A stretch of 64,000 nt of DNA from Paraniabella hibiscisoli (GTDB lineage: Bacteria > Bacteroidota > Bacteroidia > Chitinophagales > Chitinophagaceae). The stretch's first letter is position 1. The number at the start of each line of letters is the position of its first letter. Of the stretch, positions 39,441 to 49,305 are shown one piece after another. The translations under genes were made by a program, and so were the position numbers. The stretch spans positions 2,418,001 to 2,482,000 of the forward strand of contig NZ_JAKWBK010000001.1 in the NCBI RefSeq assembly GCF_022512515.1, given 5' to 3'. The notes beneath the pieces were generated by a model. The model was not told the origin of the DNA. It saw nothing but the letters and a program-made list of their open reading frames with translations, and did not search any database.

Positions 39441-41164
39441 ATGGATAATGCAATTCAACAAAAAGTAGATCAATGGTTGCAGGGCAATTATGATGAAGAA
39501 ACGAAAAAGGCGATTCAACGATTGCAGGCTGAAAATACTAACGAACTAGCTGATTCTTTCTATCAAAATCTTGAATTTGGTACCGGGGGCCTCCGCGGGG
39601 TAATGGGAGTAGGCACCAATCGTATGAACAAGTATACGGTAGGTATGGCTACGCAGGGTTATGCTAATTATTTAAAACAATCCTTTCCCGGAGAAGTGCG
39701 GGTAGCGATTGCTCATGACAGCCGCAATAACAGCCGCTTTTTTGCGGAAACAACAGCCAATGTTTTTGCCGCCAATGGTATCAAAGTCTTTTTGTTCGAG
39801 AGCCTTAGGCCAACGCCGGAGCTGTCGTTTGCCATAAGAACCCTGGAGTGCCAGGGCGGTGTGGTATGTACCGCTTCTCACAATCCGAAAGAGTATAACG
39901 GCTATAAAGCGTATTGGAATGATGGAGGGCAATTGGTGCCACCGCACGATAAAAATGTAATAAAAGAAGTAGAAAAGATCCAGTCGGTAGATGATGTAAA
40001 ATGGAGCGGAGGTGAAACGAATATTACACTGATTGGAAAAGACCTGGATGAAAAATACATCGGGATGGTAAAGGGCTTGAGTGTGTATCCGGAAGTGATT
40101 GAGAAGCAGAGCGACCTGAAAATTGTTTACACGCCCATACATGGCACGGGTATTATGCTGGTGCCGCAGGTACTGGAGGCATTTGGTTTCAGAAATGTAT
40201 ATATGTGGATCAACAGAAAACACCCGACGGTAATTTTCCCACGGTAGCCTATCCTAACCCTGAGGAAAAAGAGACCATGAGCATTGGTTTGCAAAAGGCC
40301 AAAGAACTGGATGCCGATATTTTATTAGGAACAGATCCGGACGCTGACCGCGTGGGAATTGGTATCAAAAATAATAAGGGTGAGTGGGTGCTGATGAACG
40401 GTAATCAAACTGCTGTGCTGGCATTTAATTACCTGCTGGAAGCCAGGAAGGAAAAAGGTATTTCGCAGGATAATGATATGATCATTACCACTATTGTAAC
40501 AACGGGTATGGTCGATGACCTGGCCAGGGGCAATGGTGTTACTTGTTATAGGGTATTAACGGGTTTTAAGTGGATTGCCGAAATGATCAGGCTGAAGGAG
40601 GGGAAAGAAAACTATGTAGTTGGAGGAGAGGAGAGCTTTGGATTGATGATCGGAGATAAAATAAGAGACAAGGACGCAGTTAGCGCTGTAGCTTTATTAT
40701 GCGAAATGGCGGCTTACGAAAAAGAAAAAGGCAAGACCTTATTTGATAAGCTGGTAGAACTGTACATCAGCTATGGATTCTATAAAGAAGACCTGATCTC
40801 TATTACCAAAAAAGGGATGGATGGCCAGCAGCAGATCGCAGCTATGATGCAGGAGTATCGCAATAACCCGCCGCAAACCATTAATGGCTCAAAGGTGACG
40901 AAAGTGTTGGATTATGATAACGGGTTATCTACGAATGTACAAACACGCGACGTGACGCCAATTGATCTGCCACGCTCTAATGTGCTGCAGTTTATAACAG
41001 AAGATGGTTCCCTGATCTCTGCCCGTCCCAGCGGCACCGAACCTAAGATCAAATTTTATTTTAGTGTGAAGGAAAACCTGGCCAGCGCCGATCAGTTTGA
41101 TGAAGTAAATGCGAAGCTGGATGAGAAGATCCAGGCGATCATTAAAGATATGAAGCTGGGTTAG
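39441..41164 (+). CDS. phosphoglucomutase/phosphomannomutase (alpha-D-phosphohexomutase)
   Basis: Interconverts hexose 1- and 6-phosphates. About 575 residues. Motifs in order: FGTGGLRGVMGVGTNRMN, the catalytic serine loop CTASHNPKEYNGYK, metal loop GTDPDADRVGI, sugar-binding VGGEESFGLM and phosphate-binding RPSGTEPKIKFY. One G lost near 40208 splits it; repair gives VYMVDQQKTPDGNFPTVAYP. The length and EKETM sequence fit the PgcA/Pgm2-like branch. Followed by a strong bidirectional terminator. Confidence 0.9.
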
Positions 41165-41184
41165 AAAGCCGTATCGTAAAGAAA

Positions 41185-41213
41185 GCCGCCCCGGATCAGC
41201 GATCCGGGGCGGC
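41185..41213. terminator. bidirectional terminator phosphohexomutase / surface protein
   Basis: Thirteen-base GC-rich arms GCCGCCCCGGATC and GATCCGGGGCGGC around a three-base loop, flanked by AAA and TTTT, between two convergent genes. Confidence 0.93.
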
Positions 41214-41215
41214 TT

Positions 41216-43086
41216 TTATATTGTTGGTGTTGGATTATTTTTTACAGCCTGGATTGTTTTGCTATACTCAAAAGTTCCGTCCTTATTAATCTGCTTAAGC
41301 CTGATGAAGACTTTTGTTTCCTTACCGTCAACAGAACCATCCTGTTTGGTACATGATATACCGCAAAAGGCCATGACTCCCGTTAGAAACAAAACACTTG
41401 CGATCTTTTGTTTTCTTACAGACAGTAACAAAGCGCCGGCAAGGGCAAGGCTGCCCCAGGCAAAGGCTAGAGGATGCGCATCCAGGTCAAGGATAAATTC
41501 ATAGTCGAGGCTTTTGTCTGAATCGCCATTCACTGCCTTTGAATGAACCGTGCCGATTTTTGTAAACTGGTTGCCATCTGCAGACGCTTCTATATCAAAT
41601 TGAAGATTGCTTTTCTCCATAGTCGTGGTCCATGTTACTGAAAGCTGATTGGCCGAAAGGATCGCATTAAATCCACCCAGTGTAATAGGCAAAGCCGGAT
41701 TGCGGATGCCGAAGTCAATACCAGAAACGTCTGCAATATCATCGTAAAGAGGCCGGTAGATCTGGCCCAGGTTGATAATACCCGTTTTGTTGGATGTGTT
41801 GGCCACGCCGCCTACATTTACGCCGGTATAGTTATAGCCATTTAGCGGATTGTCTGCGGCTGAAAGTGTTGCGCCCTCATACTTTTCGCTGTTGGTGAGT
41901 ATTACTTTATACTCTCCGGTAACTACGCTATTGCTGGCTACGTAGGTGGTATAAGTACCATTAGCATTTACTTTTAGGGAACTTACTACAGCCCCCGACG
42001 GACTCACCAGGTTTGCCCAGAGATCATTGGCGATACCGTTTTCCCCGGTTCCCCGGATGGCATTGTTATTGGCATCATTCCAAACCGTTCCCTGTATTAA
42101 AACAGCCCTTGTGAAAAAGCCGCCGCCTGCCATAAAGTCTATGCCGAAGTTGCCTGTTTCAGCTGTGTTGGTAGGGTAGTTGCTGATGGTTAATAACTGG
42201 GTATTAGTTAAGCTTACGTCTCCTCCAAAGAAGCTAACGCCATAAAGCGTTCCCGATGTAATGCCCAATTGCGCCAACGTAACAAATACGCCGGATATAT
42301 TTTGTGCAGCAATAGTTTGACTGGGCTTTAGATCGGTGTCTGTTGTTGTTCCTGTTACCCTGCGTTGCATTACCACCGATTCGAAAGAATAGCCGGTAGA
42401 TCCCCAGTTGGCAATGTTAACGGTAGCGGGGGTGTTTAAGGCAGTTACCGTATTGCCGGCACTATTGAAACCGGTAATGGCAGATACTTTAAAAATATCA
42501 TTACCATTTCTTTCCATTAAGAGAAATCCTGAGGTATTCGGATTGTACCGGCTTACATCAACCGGGTTGGCGAGTATCAGGTCAAAGCGTTCAATATTGT
42601 TGGTGGTATTTCCACCGGTATTAATAAAAACATTATCCGTGCCCCTGTTAATGACATAGCTATTGATGAGGTCTTCCATGGTGCTTGAATAGTCGGGGGC
42701 CAGATTTACGGTATTACCCGTTCTGCTGCCCGTTTCAAACAGGGAGGTTGTTTTTACATCCGTATTACTTCTTCTTACAAATACCGAATTAAAAGGCCTG
42801 GCCCCTGGTACCGCTTTGGTAAAAGTATAAGACTCTCCCTCCACATTAAATAACTTAACAACCCTGTTAAGGCCTACCGTTGTGGCATTAATTCTACCAT
42901 AATTTAAAGTGAAAGTTGTGCCCGTGGCATAATCATTGCCGAAGCCTGCAATGGCATAACTGGTGCCTGGTGTGGTGGCAGGGTAAGAACCTAGTATGAA
43001 GTTAGCAGGTTTTTTTGACTGTATGCTATCAGCGGAGCAAAAAACAGCCATGCATAGAGCATCGCTCTAAAGGGTACAGAAATCAT
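41216..43086 (-). CDS. secreted/surface protein with SdrD B-like domain and C-terminal membrane anchor
   Basis: About 622 residues. One A lost near 43015; repair joins the signal peptide ISVPFRAMLYAWLFFAPLIAYSQ to KKPANFILGSYPATTPG. A middle SdrD_B-type domain reads LIQGTVWNDANNNAIRGTGENG. A region like those before Bacteroidota sorting signals follows (TLGGFNAILSANQLSVTWTT, then EKSNLQFDIEASADGNQFTKIG). The C-terminus has two hydrophobic helices around AFAWGSLALAGALLLSVRKQK and SVLFLTGVMAFCGISC, then about 45 polar residues. Probably cell-surface or membrane-anchored; role unknown. Confidence 0.6.
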
Positions 43087-43567
43087 AGACTTTGTTTAGA
43101 ATTTATTATACAAGTGCGAAAAGGGCGCAAAAGTATATTAAATAAAACAAATATTTATGTTAATTCATATCCGTAGCCTTGTAGGAGCTGAATAACCAGT
43201 GAAACCGGAAGGCAGAAATGTATAGACTGGTTACGACAAATGATACATTGCGTAATAATCGAAAAATTCATTTCTTAGTGTCACTCTTCTTTTCCGGGAA
43301 AAAGTCTTTTTACCACATGAATGCAGGAAGTAAATATAGATTTCAACATGCTAATTAATCTGGCTTTCATCGCGCGTGATTTATAGGTTTTAATTATTAA
43401 AATGTTTACAAGGCGAATGTATCTTATAAAAGAGCAACTAAATTAGGTATTTTTCCCGTCCCTCCGGACAGATGCACTAAATGTGGAAAACATTTGAAAA
43501 GAGGTGATCAAAATTTAAGATCGCGATCAAGGCATTGATCATCAATTGTTTATTTTTGAAATTGAAT
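43087..43567. other. intergenic region, no gene seen
   Basis: 481 bases between the divergent surface-protein and DUF3810 genes. AT-rich, with stops in all frames, no strong hairpin and no clear -7 box. It presumably contains both promoters. Confidence 0.6.
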
Positions 43568-44661
43568 ATGGGTGTATCAAATTTTAAGAAACGGGTAGGT
43601 TGGATAACAGTTGTTTTACTGGCTGTTATTATTAAACTGGTTTCTGTTAACCCTGAGTGGGTGGAGCAATACTATACCTATAGCGTTTACCCCGTCGTTG
43701 CTACAATATTGAGGTTTTTGCTGGGATGGATACCGTTTAGCATAGGTGATATACTGTATATCGCTGTAATAGTATTTGCAATTTACCATATTACCCGGCT
43801 GATAAGACGGGTAAAACAAAAGCAATTTACCAGGCAATACGGCTATCGGTTGATACGGAAAACCGTTTTTTTAATACTTTGGATCTATGTGTTATTTTAC
43901 GGCTTATGGGGACTCAATTACTCCAGGCAGGGCATTGCCAGCCAATTGCAGCTCCAGGAGCGGGAGTACACTACCGCCGATTTAGATACGCTTGTAGGCT
44001 TACTTAGCAAAAAGCTGGATCATAATGCACGGATGCTTACTCCTGCTATGAGAGACTCGTTCAAAACGAAGCGCAATCTTTTCTTTAATGCTTCCCTGCT
44101 TTATAAAATAGCTGCAACCCGGTATCCTTTTCTTTCACACAAGGGCTATTCTGTAAAACCTTCCTTATTTAGTTATCTTGGTAATTACCTCGGCTTTCAG
44201 GGATATTACAATCCATTTACCGGTGAAGCACAGGTGAATACCACTGTTCCGCTTTCGGTTGAACCTTTTGTGGCATCGCATGAGATAGCGCATCAGCTGG
44301 GCTATGCAAAAGAAAGCGAAGCGAATTTTGTAGGATTTCTCGCCTGCCGTTTACATCCTTCGGTTAATTTTAATTACTCGGTGTATTTTGATATGTACCA
44401 TTATGCTATTCGTGAACTGTCTTTTGCGGACTCTGTAAAAGCTAAAAGCTATGACACCGCCTTACATGTGCAGGTAAAAAAGACATTGCAGCCTATATCA
44501 AATTCTATAAAAAATACCAAAACCCTATTGAGCCCTATATCGATAAAATGTACAGTTTTTTTCTAAAAGCCAACAACCAGCCCAAGGGGCGAAGATCTTA
44601 CAACGAAGTGGTAACCTGGCTGATCGCTTATTATAAGAAGTATGGGAAAGAAGCCATTTGA
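43568..44661 (+). CDS. DUF3810 membrane protein with HExxH motif
   Basis: About 364 residues. Three N-terminal hydrophobic helices (WITVVLLAVIIKLVSV, PVVATILRFLLGWIPFSI, TVFLILWIYVLFYGLWGL), then a soluble domain with the metallopeptidase-like motif VASHEIAHQLGYAKESEANFV (HEIAH plus downstream Glu). Conserved SLFSYLGNYLGFQGYYNPFTGEAQ precedes it. One base lost near 44485; repair gives KKDIAAYIKFYKKYQNPIEP and the C-terminus ...YYKKYGKEAI. The family is typical of Bacteroidota; peptidase activity is likely but not shown. Confidence 0.8.
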
Positions 44662-44740
44662 TTGTATAGACTGTTAGTGCATTGATTATCAATCGATAAT
44701 CGCGTATTCAAATCATGAATCATAAATCTTAAATTCTTCG

Positions 44741-44748
44741 TACCTTTG
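44741..44748 (+). promoter_or_regulatory. -7 promoter box of rpsA
   Basis: TACCTTTG matches TAnnTTTG and lies 31 bases before the ATG at 44780. Confidence 0.65.
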
Positions 44749-44779
44749 CAGTCCGAATTTTAAACCCTTCGGATTTTTT

Positions 44780-46728
44780 ATGAATTTTTATTTTAAACAA
44801 TTAAACGCTGATGCACAGGAGAACGCGGGTGCTACCGAGCCGGTAGAGGAAGCTTCTGCAGCGACAACAAACGCACCTGTTGAGGCACCTGCCAAAGCTC
44901 CTGTAGCTGAGGTGGTGGAAACTGCGCACGACGATTTCGATTGGAGCGTAGACAAACGTAATGTTTCTTCTTATTCTAAAGAGGAAAAAGAAAAGTATGA
45001 CAAGGTTTACGACAACACTTTCATCCAGTTAAATGATGGAGAGTTAGTAAACGGTACTGTTGTAGGTCTTACTAATACTGATGTTGTATTAAACATTGGT
45101 TTTAAAAGTGATGGCCTTATTTCTTTAAACGAGTTTCGCGATATCCAGGGCCTGAAAATTGGCGATGAGGTAGAAGTGATGATCGTTGAGAAAGAAGACA
45201 GGGATGGTCATTTGAACCTGAGCCGCAAACAAGCCCGCACTACCCGTGCATGGGAAAAAATTGTTGAGGTTAACAAAACAGGTGAAGTGGTTACCGGTCT
45301 GGTTACTTCTAAAACTAAAGGTGGTTTGATCGTTGATGTATTTGGTATGGAAACCTTCCTGCCAGGTTCTCAAATTGATGTTAAGCCTGTTACAGATTAC
45401 GATCAGTTTGTTGGCAAAACAATGGAATTCAAAGTGGTTAAGATCAACGAAACCATTAAGAATGCGGTTGTTTCTCATAAAGCGCTTATCGAAAGCGATA
45501 TGGAAGCTCAACGTGCTGAGATCATCGGTAAACTGGAAAAAGGTCAGGTATTGGAAGGTACCGTTAAAAACATCACCGACTTTGGTGCATTTATGGACCT
45601 GGGCGGCTTAGACGGCTTACTGTATATCACAGATATTTCATGGGGACGTATTTCTCACCCGAACGAGGTGTTGAAAATGGATCAGAAACTGAACGTGGTG
45701 GTGTTGGATTTCGACGACGAGAAAAAACGTATCAGCCTTGGTTTAAAACAATTAACGCCGCATCCTTGGGATGTATTACCAGCAGATATTTCTGAAGGTA
45801 ACACAGTAAAAGGTAAAGTAGTTAATATCGAAGATTACGGTGCATTCTTAGAGATCTATCCTGGTGTTGAAGGTTTGGTACACGTAAGTGAAATTACATG
45901 GGCTAACACTCCGATCAATGCTAAAGACTTCTTCAAATTGGGCGACGAGCACGAAGCGAAGATTGTTACTTTAGATAAAGATACCCGCAAAATGAGCCTT
46001 TCTATCAAGCAATTGACAGAAGACCCATGGAACGATATCGAAAGCAGGTTTGCTGAAGGTACCAAGCACGAAGGCGAAGTGAAAAACATCACTAACTATG
46101 GTGTATTCGTTGAGCTGGCGCAAGGTATTGGCGGTATGATCCACATCAGCGACTTAAGCTGGTTAAAACGTTTCAACCATCCGGGCGAGTACACTAAAGT
46201 AGGCGAGAAAATCGATGTTATGATCTTAGGTATCGACAAAGAAAACCGCAAACTTCAGTTAGGCCACAAACAACTGGAAGAAGATCCCTGGAACACCCTT
46301 CAGGATACATTTGCTATCGGCACTGTACATGAAGGAACCATTACCCGTAAAGATGACAAAGGAGCTACCATTCAATTGCCTTACGGCTTAGAAGGTTTTG
46401 CTCTAATCGTCACCTGAACACGAAAGATGGCAAATCTTTAGGTTTGGATGAGACTGCAGAGTTTACTGTAATCGAGTTCGATCGCAATGAAAAACGTATT
46501 GTTGTATCTCATGCACGCGTATGGGAGCAGGAGCAGTACACAGAGCGTGAAGGCGTTAAGAAAGCAGAACGTGCAGAAGCTGAAAAAACCAAGAAAGCGG
46601 TGAAAACCATTCAAAGCAAAGTTGAAAAAGCTACTTTGGGTGATTTAGGTGTATTGGCTGATCTGAAAAAGAAAATGGATCAGGAAGCAAATGCAAAATC
46701 TGCATCTGACAGCGAAGAAAAAGCATAA
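44780..46728 (+). CDS. rpsA: 30S ribosomal protein S1
   Basis: Helps mRNA bind the 30S subunit. About 650 residues. An acidic Ala/Glu-rich N-terminal extension (about 50 residues) precedes six S1/OB domains, recognisable by repeats such as GQVLEGTVKNITDFGAFMDL, GNTVKGKVVNIEDYGAFLEI and GTKHEGEVKNITNYGVFVEL, with DPWN spacers. One C lost near 46403 splits domain 6; repair gives GFAPNRHLNTKDGKSLGLDE. The C-terminal tail is charged. There is no Shine-Dalgarno sequence at its own start, in keeping with Bacteroidota. Confidence 0.93.
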
Positions 46729-46750
46729 TCATTTTTCTTTTTAATAGTAA

Positions 46751-46772
46751 TGCCCTGGAAAACTCCAGGGCA
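46751..46772 (+). terminator. terminator of rpsA
   Basis: Perfect eight-base arms TGCCCTGG and CCAGGGCA around a six-base loop, followed by T6. Confidence 0.88.
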
Positions 46773-46785
46773 TTTTTTGTTGAGA

Positions 46786-47324
46786 TAGTTATTACGGAAG
46801 TATTAGCCGATGTATAGGATACTAATGATAAGGTAATTTCACTCTTGACTCAAATGGCGTACTTAAACTACGCAATACAAAAGACGGGCAATGAGTTGCT
46901 TTACGCGCAAGGCCATACATCCTACGCCTGCTACCGTTTTTAAGAAATATGTTGATGCAAATAACAGGCTGGGCCATATCAAGTAGCCTCCCGTTGCGAT
47001 TGTTTACCCGCCTTTGATCACGGTTACATTCCGGCAAGATTGCAAACTCTCCTATAGCGGCTACATATAGCTTAGGATATATGTAGGAAACATTTCGACC
47101 AGTAACATATAGGTTAGTGTAGATAGGATACCTTTTAAACCTGGTTACGCGTTGCCAGATAGAGGTTAGTCTGCCACATTTATATTGTTGGCTACGCCAG
47201 CGATGCGTATTGCTACTACAGCAAACTTATAAAACACCCGTGTGGATGTATATAAAGTCGATTGGGGTATAACTGTTCACAAAATGGATAACAATAAAAA
47301 TGGTGTTAACCGGTTCGGATAAAA
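46786..47324. other. intergenic region, no gene seen
   Basis: 539 bases between the rpsA terminator and the next lipoprotein gene. Short open frames here (for example 46822-47037 minus) lack starts, motifs or plausible composition. I see no RNA gene signature. Confidence 0.55.
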
Positions 47325-47729
47325 TTACTTTTTAACACGCACATAAGTTGCGGTGCCGCCATCCTCCCAACAGGGCGGTGTAGATATTCTAAGCGTATCA
47401 TTGTTTAAGCGTATTTGTTCATAGTTCCCTGAACTATATTCTATAGCCAGGTAGCCGTTCGTATTCCATCTGCATTCCTTGATCTCCTTTTTGGTGATCG
47501 TAAACGTTTCTGAAGATGTGAGTTTTTTGTTTTCGTAGCGATTTAATGTTCCCTGGGGTTGTAATTCTATATAATTGCCATTGCCCGCCGGATAATTAAT
47601 AAGAGGTTCCGGAAAAAAGTTAGCAGATCTTATTTACCAGGTACCATAAAATTTGCTTGTGTTGATATTGTCTTTTTTGCAGGAGCTTAGAAGCAGCGTA
47701 AGCGTTGTTAAAAGCAGCATGGTTTTCAT
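47325..47729 (-). pseudogene. lipocalin-like lipoprotein gene with in-frame stop
   Basis: From the ATG at 47729 the frame encodes the lipoprotein signal KTMLLLTTLTLLLSSC and then KFYGTW. A TAA follows at 47640-47642, after which the same frame stays open for 105 codons: IRSANFFPEPLINYPAGNGN, YIELQPQGTLNRYENKKL, a TFTI strand and a stop at 47325. The layout (GTW-x-[IL]-RS, then GNYIEL and YENKKL) fits Bacteroidota lipocalin-like lipoproteins, with x at the stop. Unlike all other broken genes here this is a nonsense codon, not a frameshift. It may be a real inactivation or a substitution error. Confidence 0.6.
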
Positions 47730-47778
47730 AAATGTGTTTTTATATAAGACGTGACGAACTGCGAACGCAACCGGGAAA

Positions 47779-47809
47779 TAAAAAAACCGGCGCGAGGCCG
47801 GTTTTTTTA
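47779..47809. terminator. terminator of M57 protease gene (copy 1 of a repeated hairpin)
   Basis: A-rich run, CCGGC, loop GCGAG, GCCGG, T7. It lies downstream of the minus-strand M57 gene, and a near-identical hairpin occurs at 49259-49287. Confidence 0.75.
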
Positions 47810-47843
47810 TGAGAAAAGTCACTTCTATAATTCGAAATTATTA

Positions 47844-49078
47844 TCAATTTATTGCCCGTATTCCTCTCGGAGTAGAGTGTAGAGCGTATGAATCATATAA
47901 AAAGCTTTCTGGTTGGTAACCTGAATCCCAACTAATATAATTTGTTATATCAGAACCTATTTTATATGATGAAACACCAGGAGGAATAGTATGGTTTGTG
48001 TAACCAATATATGTGGGAGAGCTACTATTTTCAGTTATTGTTGTTTTAACAGTAACAGTTTCCGGGATGTGGGTCGTTCTAGGTATTGTGCATCCAGGAT
48101 CCGCAAAAACTCAATATAGAGGTCGAATAATTGCAATTCATAATAGCCTTGATTGTAATAATGAGTGTTAGTCAAAACCTTTCTCACTTTTGCATACATT
48201 GCTGGATAAAGATACTCGATTGCAATTTTGTCGTATTCACTGAACCCATTCCCGGTCGGTTCGCTTGTGCTTTCAGTCCATTCTGGAATTGAAAAGCCTG
48301 GTGAGATGATAAAGGAGTATTGATCTGGATTGGGGTTGGAGAATGATGCGAAGCCTGGGGTTCCTGGAATTTGTTTTAGGAAGGTTCCAATTTGATTAGG
48401 GTCATTGGGAATTTCGTTTGTGTGGAATAAACCTATTGCATGTCCAAGTTCGTGGGTTGTTAAGCAAGTAAGTCCAGCAACGGTAGGATAATAGTTGTCA
48501 TGAGCTTTGTTTAAATCTAGCCACATATCACTTCCAGGTTTACCATTCACAGGATAGAGCGTATAACCATCCGAATAGGTAAAAGGAGCTGGTAGCCCAT
48601 CTACAAGATGTATTTTAATGTCCGCCAAATTGCTATCAAGCACTTGAGTCATTCTTATATATGAATTTGGAATAAGCGTATTGAAGTTTTCAATAGCTGC
48701 CCAAAGGGAATATACGAACTTGGATGTATACGAAGCTGGTAAGTACCGTGCTACTGTATCTATATATATATTTATATCTCTTTGGTTCTCTAAACTGATC
48801 GGACCAAATACATTTGATGATGCAGTTTGTCCTACAACAACTTGTCTTAAACTTGTTTTTTGAAAATCTCTTTTATTAAATACCATATCACCTCCCACCA
48901 CAAAAAAATCTTTAAATTCTTTAATGCTATTTGGATGCACGCCTATTTGTTTTGCAAAAGCTTCTAACGTATAGTATTCTTGGTGATTTTGATAGTCATT
49001 GTTTAGGTCTTTTTTACAAGATGAGATGAAAGCTGCTGCACAGAACAGCAATAAAAAATTAATAATTTTGCGTTGCAT
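47844..49078 (-). CDS. M57-type zinc metalloprotease lipoprotein
   Basis: About 411 residues. Lipoprotein signal KIINFLLLFCAAAFISSC. Metzincin motif TTHELGHAIGLFHTNEIP (HExxHxxGxxH) with the preceding WLDLNKAHDNYYPTVAGLTC and a downstream SEYDKIAIEYLYP matches peptidase family M57 (protease B-like), common as lipoproteins in Bacteroidota. A base lost near 48.1 kb shifts the frame; the corrected C-terminal 80 residues contain PRTTHIPETVTVKTTITENS and end ...TPRGIRAIN at 47844. Probably an outer-membrane-attached secreted protease. Confidence 0.82.
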
Positions 49079-49258
49079 AAGTTATTGTTTTGTTTGGTGT
49101 GAGAACAGATAATCCATATAGAATTATCAAGTTATAGCGATTGATTATTTACAGAATTTGTTAGCTTTCTCGTAGATTAGTTTTTATATTTTTTATAATG
49201 TTAGACAGCAATATATAAATAAATATGCGTTTAATTATATTTGGTAACAATAACGTAA

Positions 49259-49287
49259 TAAAAAAACCGGCACGAGGCCGGTTTTTC
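49259..49287. terminator. terminator of Oar-like receptor gene (copy 2 of repeated hairpin)
   Basis: A-rich run, CCGGC, loop, GCCGG, T5. It differs from the 47.78-kb copy at one loop base and lies 19 bases beyond the stop of the minus-strand receptor gene. Confidence 0.75.
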
Positions 49288-49305
49288 TACTGTTGAAAAA
49301 TTCTC

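Noticed and set aside
46822-47037. Small minus-strand ORF in the gap after rpsA
   Set aside because: Arg/Asn-rich composition, no signal, motif or promoter; looks like chance.
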